A stretch of DNA of 64,000 bases from contig NZ_CP026951.1 in the NCBI RefSeq assembly GCF_003065485.1, positions 2,728,001 through 2,792,000 of the forward strand, written 5' to 3'. Of the stretch, positions 57,906-64,000 are shown one piece after another (within the stretch, counting starts at the first letter, position 1; each line of letters opens with the position of its first letter). The notes under the pieces were generated by a model. The model ran no database searches and was not told the DNA's origin. It saw only the letters and a list, made by a program, of their open reading frames with translations. The translations under genes were made by a program, and so were the position numbers. Source of the DNA: Salinibacterium hongtaonis (GTDB taxonomy: Bacteria > Actinomycetota > Actinomycetes > Actinomycetales > Microbacteriaceae).

Positions 57906-59305
57906 GAACTCGTCCTCCCGGCGTGGATGCGGGTAGCCCGGTAGTCGGTTGACTCCACGCGCGTTGCCCCGCGCGAAAACCCGGCGAACACCTCCTCCGC
58001 TTTCGTCAGTCGCGCCTCGTGAGACGCGTCAACGAGCGCTGCAGTCTCGATATAGAGACCGATGTCGTGGGCGGGCAGCACGCCGTGGGGCACATCCCCA
58101 CCATCGAAGACGGCGCGGCTCGCCACAATGGTGTCGTTGCTCTTGTGAAAGCCGGTCGTGGCGGTGACTACGTCCTCGTCGTGCTCCAACGCCACGTGCA
58201 CGGCGTCCGATCGCTGGAGGTCCATCGCCGGGCTGCCCAGTGTGAGGAGCCCCACGGTGTTGTAGTTGCCGGAGTCTGCGTGAACCGTCGCCGTCGTGGC
58301 GCCCTGCGAGTACCCCACGAAGGTGATCGGTGATTCCGCCGTAACGCCCGCGTCGGCCAGCGCCAGCTCAACGGATCTGAGCGACCCGGAATCGCCCATC
58401 CCCACTGCGGAGAGGTTGCTCGTCATGTCGAAGGGTTCCGTCGTCGACTCAAGCCCGCCATCCCTCGTTCCCCCGATGTAGACGACGAACCGGTCGGCTT
58501 CGCCCGGGATGACATAGCGCTCCACCGTAATCTGTTCCTCGCCCGTCGGCACTCGGGAGGCGTGATCTGCAAACGACTTCGGCACGCTTGTGGTGATCGT
58601 CTTTCGCGCCTCAACCTGCACCGGGGTCTCTCGCAGAGCGCCCACACTTCGGGCGGCTCCCGTCACAACCGCCGCCGAAGTACCGACCCCGAGAATTCCG
58701 AGACCCTCTGACCCCAAGAGCGCATGCAGTTGAGGGGGAACCCGCAGTAGCCCCATGCCCGCATCGTCCGCACTCTCGGCGGCGAGCCGCACGGCATCGA
58801 CGAACCGGGGGTCGGACAGAACACCCGACCTGTGCGTGAACCAGCCGAGAAGCGCTGCCCGCTCGTCGCGAGGCATAAACATGATGCTCCCCAGCATCAC
58901 GGTAGCGCCGGGCATCAGCGCGACGCCGAGGACGGGCCATAGCGTTCCCAGCCGGTAGGCGAGTGTGGCTGCCGCCGACTGCGCCAGGTTCTCGGCAAAC
59001 CGCTCCGCAACCCCGTAGCCGAATGCCGCGGCCTCGAGCTTCACGCTGATGGACCGTGCGAGCAGCTCCGCCCGCCACAGCGCCTCCGCGGAATCTCGGA
59101 TCGCCTCTTCGGCCCGCACGGCAGAAACCGGTGCGTCATGCTCAACGATCGCGCTTTCTCTGATCAACGTGTCGATGGAGTCGAGGCGCTGACGACACAT
59201 GCCCGCTGCTGAGATGAAACGGCGAAGCGCGGTGGCGTGTTCTCCGATCTCCCCCGTGGACACCGCAACGGAGCCTCCACCAGAGACCGTGAGCGGGTCA
59301 GCCAC
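57902..59305 (-). CDS. Alpha/beta-hydrolase-fold protein with helical N-terminal domain
   Basis: A 467-residue protein. Residues 1-110 form long helices like a WXG100/ESX-type domain (ATALRRFISAAGMCRQRLDSIDTLI and SAEALWRAELLARSISVKLEAAAF). A glycine/alanine-rich middle region follows, which may touch the membrane (LWPVLGVALMPGATVMLGSIMF). The C-terminal half is an alpha/beta hydrolase with nucleophile motif GYSQGA, a probable aspartate in HDEDVV or HDIGLY, and HDIGLYIETA near the end. GTG 59305 overlaps the upstream small gene by 8 bp. The layout resembles DUF1023-type hydrolases. No signal peptide. Function unknown. Confidence 0.75.
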   Translation of the reverse strand: MADPLTVSGGGSVAVSTGEIGEHATALRRFISAAGMCRQRLDSIDTLIRESAIVEHDAPVSAVRAEEAIRDSAEALWRAELLARSISVKLEAAAFGYGVAERFAENLAQSAAATLAYRLGTLWPVLGVALMPGATVMLGSIMFMPRDERAALLGWFTHRSGVLSDPRFVDAVRLAAESADDAGMGLLRVPPQLHALLGSEGLGILGVGTSAAVVTGAARSVGALRETPVQVEARKTITTSVPKSFADHASRVPTGEEQITVERYVIPGEADRFVVYIGGTRDGGLESTTEPFDMTSNLSAVGMGDSGSLRSVELALADAGVTAESPITFVGYSQGATTATVHADSGNYNTVGLLTLGSPAMDLQRSDAVHVALEHDEDVVTATTGFHKSNDTIVASRAVFDGGDVPHGVLPAHDIGLYIETAALVDASHEARLTKAEEVFAGFSRGATRVESTDYRATRIHAGRTSS

Positions 59306-59534
59306 GACCGGCCATCGTCGTCTCTGCCTGGATGGTCGCCGCGACGGCTCTGCCGAGTTCGGCATGGGCCTTGCTGGCCTCGCTCCTGATCAGCATCATC
59401 CGAAGCCAGTACTGCGTTTGTGCCGGGCCCAACCACGCCCGCGGGGGCACAGGAGGGAGGTACCTAATGGCCGCGTCGAGTCGCGACATCTCCACTGCGA
59501 GAAGCTGCCTCTGCAGCCTGAGTGCGTCGAGCAT
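59298..59534 (-). CDS. Small helical protein paired with the hydrolase
   Basis: A 78-residue protein, two helices with a central PRAWLGPAQTQYW turn. Length and the mid-protein W-GP suggest a WXG100-like partner, but the motif is not exact. The start at 59534 is preceded by GGAGAGGAACAGG. It overlaps the hydrolase gene by 8 bp (GTG inside its 3' end), so the two are translated together and probably act together. Confidence 0.68.
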   Translation of the reverse strand: MLDALRLQRQLLAVEMSRLDAAIRYLPPVPPRAWLGPAQTQYWLRMMLIRSEASKAHAELGRAVAATIQAETTMAGRG

Positions 59535-59683
59535 CCTGTTCCTCTCCTCGGCCACCGCCCCAACCCTGCCCGCGTCGTTCCGTGGCCACGGCAGCCCCAG
59601 CCCGAAGGGGGGAAGGCGGAGCGCGTGTATCGCTGGGGAGGACAGGCTCACCGGCGGAGCAAGAACTGCGCGACAATAGACAC

Positions 59684-60205
59684 ATGAGCTTCGACCGCCT
59701 CCCCGACGAGTCGGCTCTTTTTCGCATCTGTTTCGTGTGCACCGGCAATATTTGCCGCTCACCGATGGCGGAATCGATCTTTCGCGACATCGCCACACGT
59801 GCGGGGTACGACGGCGTTATCTCGGTCATGTCGGCGGGAACCGGCGACTGGCACGTCGGCGAACGTTCCGATGAGCGCACCATTTCGGCCCTCTCCCAGC
59901 ACGGTTTCGACGGCACCTCGCACAGGGCGCGCCAGTTCGAGCCCGATTGGTTTGATCGTCTCGACCTGGTTGTGGCCTTCGACCGTAGTCACGAGCGCAT
60001 TCTCAAGGCGTGGGCCTCGAATCCTGCAGACCGCAGCAAGGTGCACCTTCTCCTCAGCTTCGATCCAGAACAGCAGCAGCTCGACGTTCCCGACCCCTAC
60101 TATTCCGACGCAGCACTCTTCGACAGCGTGCTGCGGATGATTCACCAGGCAAGCGCGGCATTGTTCCGCCAGATTGAGCCGGCCGTCCGGCGAGGAGTTT
60201 CATGA
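59684..60205 (+). CDS. Low-molecular-weight protein-tyrosine phosphatase
   Basis: A 173-residue LMW-PTP. The phosphate loop is CTGNICRS (residues 19-26; nucleophile C19, R25), and the general-acid loop is VPDPYYSD. RARQFEPDWFDRLDLVVAFDRSHERIL is also typical. In Gram-positive bacteria such enzymes act on tyrosine kinases of exopolysaccharide synthesis or on arginine phosphate; which applies here is unknown. Its last codons overlap purB by 4 bp, so the two form an operon. Confidence 0.94.
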   Translation: MSFDRLPDESALFRICFVCTGNICRSPMAESIFRDIATRAGYDGVISVMSAGTGDWHVGERSDERTISALSQHGFDGTSHRARQFEPDWFDRLDLVVAFDRSHERILKAWASNPADRSKVHLLLSFDPEQQQLDVPDPYYSDAALFDSVLRMIHQASAALFRQIEPAVRRGVS

Positions 60206-61587
60206 CCCCCCTTCCCATCCAGCCCCTTAGCCCTCTCGACGGCCGTTACCGCGCCGCAGTGAGCGACCTAGGGGAGTACCTCTCCGAAGCAGGGCTCAAC
60301 CGGGCACGCGTGCAGGTCGAGGTTGAATGGCTCATCTTTCTCACCGATCGAAGCTTCGCAGGATCTAGCCCGCTCACCGACGACCAGAAGGCATCGCTGC
60401 GCGCCGTAGTGACCGACTTTGGTCAGGATGCCATCGATGCCCTCGCCCGCGAGGAAGCCGTCACGCGCCACGACGTCAAGGCCGTCGAGTACTACGTGCG
60501 AGCGCAGCTTTCTCGCCTCGGCCTCGACTCGATCGCCGAGCTCACCCACTTTGCCTGCACGAGCGAGGACATCAACAACCTCTCGTATGCGCTCACGATT
60601 CGCTCGGCCGTCGCCGAGGTGTGGCGACCCCGCATCCAGACCCTCATCGACACGCTCGCCGAGCGCGCCGTCGCCCACCGCGACGCCGCGATGCTTGCGC
60701 TCACTCACGGCCAGCCCGCAACCCCCACGACGATGGGCAAGGAACTTGCGGTGTTCGTTCACCGCCTTCGCCGCGTGCTCGACCGTATCGACCGCGTGGA
60801 GTACCTGGGCAAGTTCAGTGGGGCGACGGGCACCTTTGCCGCGCACGCCTCCGCAGACCCCGGGCAGGACTGGCCTGCCCTGTCGCAGCAGTTCGTGGAG
60901 GGCCTGGGGCTGACATTCAACCCGCTGACGACCCAGATCGAGTCGCACGACTGGCAGGCAGAGCTGTACCAGGCCATCGACCACGCCGGCCGCATCCTGC
61001 ACAACCTGTGCACGGATGTGTGGACCTACATTTCGATGGGCTACTTCACGCAGGTTCCCGTCAAGGGTGCGACGGGCTCGTCGACAATGCCCCACAAGAT
61101 CAACCCGATTCGGTTCGAGAATGCCGAGGCCAACCTTGAGATCGCGGGCGCGCTGCTCGAATCGCTCGCGCAGACGCTCGTGACCTCGCGCCTGCAGCGC
61201 GACCTCACCGACTCCACAACGCAGCGCAACATTGGCGTCGCATTCGGTCACTCCCTGCTCGCGATCGACAACATTCAGCGGGGTCTCGCCGAGATCAACC
61301 TCAATGAAGCAAAGCTGGCCGCGGATCTCAATGTCAATTGGGAGGTCCTGGCCGAGGCGATTCAGACCGTCGTTCGCGCGGAGGTCACCGCTGGCCGCAG
61401 CAGCATCACGGATCCGTATGCCCTGCTCAAGGAGCTCACGCGCGGCAACCGGGTCGATCAGCAGCAGCTCATCGCGTTCGTCACCGGTCTCGACATCGGC
61501 GACGACGCCAAGGCCCGCCTTGTCGAGCTGACGCCGGCCACCTACACGGGTCTCGCGTCGCAGCTCGTAGATCGCCTGCTCAGCTAG
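60202..61587 (+). CDS. purB: Adenylosuccinate lyase
   Basis: A 461-residue member of the fumarase/aspartase superfamily that removes fumarate from SAICAR and adenylosuccinate in purine synthesis. LSPLDGRYRAAVSDLGEYLSEAGLNRARVQVEVEWLIFL shows the E. coli-type long PurB. Active-site segments: LTHFACTSEDINNLSYAL, THGQPATPTTMGKELAVF and the signature GSSTMPHKINPIRFENAE. It overlaps the phosphatase gene by ATGA. Confidence 0.97.
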   Translation: MTPLPIQPLSPLDGRYRAAVSDLGEYLSEAGLNRARVQVEVEWLIFLTDRSFAGSSPLTDDQKASLRAVVTDFGQDAIDALAREEAVTRHDVKAVEYYVRAQLSRLGLDSIAELTHFACTSEDINNLSYALTIRSAVAEVWRPRIQTLIDTLAERAVAHRDAAMLALTHGQPATPTTMGKELAVFVHRLRRVLDRIDRVEYLGKFSGATGTFAAHASADPGQDWPALSQQFVEGLGLTFNPLTTQIESHDWQAELYQAIDHAGRILHNLCTDVWTYISMGYFTQVPVKGATGSSTMPHKINPIRFENAEANLEIAGALLESLAQTLVTSRLQRDLTDSTTQRNIGVAFGHSLLAIDNIQRGLAEINLNEAKLAADLNVNWEVLAEAIQTVVRAEVTAGRSSITDPYALLKELTRGNRVDQQQLIAFVTGLDIGDDAKARLVELTPATYTGLASQLVDRLLS

Positions 61588-61608
61588 CCGCGCGGCAGGG
61601 GCACGCTG

Positions 61609-61881
61609 CTAGTGAGCGTCGGCTGAGCCGTCGTTCTTGCGCAGAACGCCGCCAGAGCGCTCATCAAGTTCTTCTTGCTCGGCCTCACCGGGCTTCATTG
61701 CGATCGCCAGGAGCGCGAGAGTCAGCAGCGCGAGGATGAAGATCACGCCAAAACCGATGATGGTGACGAGCACGTCGCGGGTGGTAGCGAGAATGATGAG
61801 GCCGCAGAACACCCCGATGGCCGCCGCGATGCCGAGGTACTCATAGGGTCGCATCACATCTTTGCGGGTGGGTTGGGTCAT
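61609..61881 (-). CDS. Small membrane protein, hypothetical
   Basis: A 90-residue protein with two membrane helices (residues 14-30, LGIAAAIGVFCGLIILAT, and 34-60, DVLVTIIGFGVIFILALLTLALLAIAM) and a charged C-terminus. The TRKDVMRPYEYLG start is conserved in appearance among actinobacterial relatives I can recall only vaguely. Overlaps the next gene by 4 bp, so they are co-transcribed. Function unknown. Confidence 0.82.
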   Translation of the reverse strand: MTQPTRKDVMRPYEYLGIAAAIGVFCGLIILATTRDVLVTIIGFGVIFILALLTLALLAIAMKPGEAEQEELDERSGGVLRKNDGSADAH

Positions 61882-62504
61882 GGTGAAACTCCTGTTGTGG
61901 GCTCGGGCTGCCCTGATGAATTCGTTGTGTCAGCGGCAGTGACCGCCCATTTGAGCGAGAGCCCGGCGATGATCAGATAGACGCCGAGCAGAACGCAGTA
62001 GGCACCCAAAAGGCCGACGGCCAGAAGCGAGTCTGGCGGGATCAACACAAACACGATCGCCAGCAGCATCGTGGCCGCGCCGACGGTGAGCCAGTCGCGG
62101 GCGACCGCCGTGCCGCGATTGCGCTGGGCCGCATACAGCTCGAGCGCGCCGGTGAGGGCGGCATAGGCGGCGAGCATTGCGAGAAGCGCCGCTGCGCTTG
62201 TGGCAACGCCGAGAAGCAGGAGAGCGACAGCGCCGAGCACGATGCCGATGATGCCCTGACCGGTCATGATGCGCCGCGTCGTGCGATCCTGGACGCGCCG
62301 GGCGCCGAAGAGGGCCATAACCAGACCGGATGCGATGGCGAAAACTGCGAAATAGATGAGGCCGATCGAGGCCGAGTGATCAGCGATAAACGTGATCGCA
62401 AGGCCAACCGCGAGCGCCGGAATGGCGCGCACGATGGGCACGGGCCAGTAAGCGGCGTCGCCGCTGGAATGAACCGACGCGGCCGGAGCCTGGCGTGACG
62501 ACAC
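61878..62504 (-). CDS. HdeD/DUF308-like membrane protein
   Basis: A 208-residue protein with six membrane helices, in three hairpins. The spacing and repeats such as LIYFAVFAIASGLVMALFGARR and LLAMLAAYAALTGALELYAAQR resemble the DUF308 (HdeD-like) fold. That family is linked to acid resistance in enterobacteria; the function in actinobacteria is unknown. Coupled to the following small membrane protein gene. Confidence 0.72.
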   Translation of the reverse strand: MSSRQAPAASVHSSGDAAYWPVPIVRAIPALAVGLAITFIADHSASIGLIYFAVFAIASGLVMALFGARRVQDRTTRRIMTGQGIIGIVLGAVALLLLGVATSAAALLAMLAAYAALTGALELYAAQRNRGTAVARDWLTVGAATMLLAIVFVLIPPDSLLAVGLLGAYCVLLGVYLIIAGLSLKWAVTAADTTNSSGQPEPTTGVSP

Positions 62505-62556
62505 GGAGCCTCTTCCTGCAAGTAGACGAACCCTGCAAGTCTACCGCCGCGTTCCT

Positions 62557-62580
62557 GCACCGCCGTCGAGAGGGCGGCGC
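62557..62580 (-). terminator. Possible terminator of dnaB
   Basis: GCACCGCC, an 8-base loop, then GGCGGCGC forms an 8-bp GC stem with one wobble, 10 bp after the dnaB stop codon. There is no U-run on the minus strand, so termination is uncertain. Confidence 0.35.
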
Positions 62581-62590
62581 TTTCGATGAG

Positions 62591-63970
62591 CTACATGGGC
62601 GCCATGTCGGTGAAGCGCGAGAAGTGGCCCTGGAAGGCGACGGTCACGGTGCGGGTGGGGCCGTTACGGTGCTTGGCGACGATGAGGTCGGCCTCGCCCG
62701 CTCGCGGGTTGTCCTTTTCGTAGGCGCTCTCGCGGTGCAGAAGGATGACCATGTCGGCATCCTGCTCGATCGAGCCTGATTCACGAAGGTCGGAGATCTG
62801 GGGCATCTTGTCGGAGCGCTGCTCCGGGCCACGGTTCAGCTGCGAGAGAGCGATGACGGGCACCTGAAGCTCCTTGGCCATGAGCTTGAGGGCACGGGAG
62901 AACTCCGAGACCTCCTGCTGACGCGATTCGACGCGCTTGCCGGAGGTCATGAGCTGCAGATAGTCGATGACGACGAGCTTGAGCCCGACCTTCTGTTTGA
63001 GGCGGCGGGCCTTGGCGCGGATCTCGACGAGAGTCATGTTCGGGCTGTCGTCTATGTAGAGAGGGGCGTCGTTGATGCGGCCGCGGGTGGATGCGATGGT
63101 CGTCCAGTCGCGGGATTCGACGGTTCCCTTGCGCATCGCCTGGAGGGGAACTGCAGACTCTGCCGAAAGCAGTCGCATGGCAATCTCAGAGCGGCCCATT
63201 TCGAGCGAGAAGAAGATCGAGGGCATGTCGTGCTTGATGGAGGCGGATCGGGCAAAGTCGAGCGCAAGTGTCGACTTTCCGAGTGCAGGTCGAGCCGCGA
63301 CGATAATCATCTGACCCGGGTGAAACCCGTTGGTCAGGTCGTCGAGTTCGGAGAATCCCGTGGGCACGCCGGTCATGCTGCCGTCTTTGCCGCGGGCCGC
63401 CTCGATCTCGTCAATCGCCGCTGTCACGGCTTCGGTGAGGGGAACGTAGTCTTCGGCTTCAACGCCGCCAGCAACGCCGTAGATCTCAGCCTGAGCGTTG
63501 TTGACGAGGTCGGTGACTTCTCCCTCGCTGGCGTAACCCATCTGAACGATGCGGGTCCCTGCCTCGACGAGGCGCCTGAGTACGGCCTTCTCGGCGACGA
63601 TCTCGGCGTAGAACCCGGCGTTGGCTGCCGTCGGCACGACGCCCGTGAGGGTGTGGAGGTATTCGGCGCCGCCGGCGCGGCCGATCTCACCCGACTTAGT
63701 GAGCTCGTCGGTCACAGCGATCACATCGGTGGGCTCGCCGTGCGAGTACAGGCTGAGGATCGCGTCGAAGATGATCTCGTGCTTGGGGATGTAGAAGTCG
63801 ACAGCCCGCACCGATTCGATTACATCGGCCGTGGCATCCTTGCTCAGCATCATTCCACCGAGGGCGCTCTGCTCGGCGAGCAGGTCATGCGGCGGCGTTC
63901 TCTCTGACGTGCGCGGTTCAGAGGGTCGCTCAGAAGACGAGCCGGCCAGCCCCAGGTGGGCTATAGACAT
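62591..63970 (-). CDS. dnaB: Replicative DNA helicase DnaB
   Basis: A 459-residue hexameric 5'-3' helicase. N-terminal collar domain at residues 28-130 (PPHDLLAEQSALGGMMLSKDA). RecA domain: Walker A AARPALGKST at 225-234, IFFSLEMGRSEIAMRLLSAES, DYLQLM, ALSQLNRGPEQR and the final DADMVILLHRE arginine-finger region. The length shows there is no intein. The start at 63970 follows AAAGGCG. In this lineage dnaB normally follows rpsF-ssb-rpsR-rplI, which would lie beyond the right edge. Confidence 0.97.
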   Translation of the reverse strand: MSIAHLGLAGSSSERPSEPRTSERTPPHDLLAEQSALGGMMLSKDATADVIESVRAVDFYIPKHEIIFDAILSLYSHGEPTDVIAVTDELTKSGEIGRAGGAEYLHTLTGVVPTAANAGFYAEIVAEKAVLRRLVEAGTRIVQMGYASEGEVTDLVNNAQAEIYGVAGGVEAEDYVPLTEAVTAAIDEIEAARGKDGSMTGVPTGFSELDDLTNGFHPGQMIIVAARPALGKSTLALDFARSASIKHDMPSIFFSLEMGRSEIAMRLLSAESAVPLQAMRKGTVESRDWTTIASTRGRINDAPLYIDDSPNMTLVEIRAKARRLKQKVGLKLVVIDYLQLMTSGKRVESRQQEVSEFSRALKLMAKELQVPVIALSQLNRGPEQRSDKMPQISDLRESGSIEQDADMVILLHRESAYEKDNPRAGEADLIVAKHRNGPTRTVTVAFQGHFSRFTDMAPM

Positions 63971-64000
63971 CGTTCGCCTTTCGTTCGTTGCTTGCAAGTA

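Overview
The window is from a high-GC actinobacterium, most likely a motile member of the Microbacteriaceae. I infer this from the GC-rich third codon positions, the gene order at the right end (bkdABC, a HisC-like aminotransferase, an LMW phosphatase, purB, dnaB) and a Gram-positive-style flagellar cluster with no P-ring or L-ring genes. All assignments come from reading the sequence and translations; no database search was run.

Layout. 0-11 kb is a mosaic of short transcription units: a VOC protein, an IclR regulator divergent from a three-gene lower meta-cleavage operon (acetaldehyde dehydrogenase, 4-hydroxy-2-oxovalerate aldolase, 2-oxopent-4-enoate hydratase), rlmC, a guanidinium exporter behind a guanidine-III riboswitch, repair genes and hydrolases, and a decayed DUF664 gene. 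Three copies of a 57-bp imperfect palindrome are confined to this stretch. 10.9-31 kb is one long minus-strand flagellar operon: flgB flgC fliE fliF fliG fliH fliI fliJ fliK flgD flgE flbD motA motB fliM fliN fliO fliP fliQ fliR flhB flhA, an flhF-like gene and csrA. 31-39 kb holds the late genes: a FliT-position gene, fliS, fliD, fliC and the motility sigma factor on the minus strand, and flgN flgK flgL fliW on the plus strand. Four promoter matches of the sigma-28 type (TAAC, 15-16 bp, GCCGATAG) precede flgB, flbD, fliC and flgN. CsrA and FliW lie at the far ends of the two arms, and the fliC leader carries two CsrA-type GGA sites.

39-48 kb contains a DUF2470 protein and a heme oxygenase with a DtxR/IdeR-like box, a PIF1-type helicase, a CopD-CtaG fusion, a three-gene envelope or stress cluster and a YihY/BrkB protein. 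48-53 kb is a zinc-homeostasis region: znuA-znuC-znuB-zur, followed by zinc-independent forms of L28, L33 and S14, with Fur/Zur-type palindromes upstream of znuA. 53-64 kb carries a branched-chain-type 2-oxoacid dehydrogenase (E1a, E1b, E2), an aminotransferase, small membrane proteins, an alpha/beta-hydrolase pair, an LMW phosphatase, purB and dnaB.

The most notable items are the guanidine-III riboswitch next to its exporter gene, the 57-bp palindrome family, the complete sigma-28/CsrA/FliW control circuit readable from sequence, and an FlhF homologue that has lost its nucleotide-binding P-loop.
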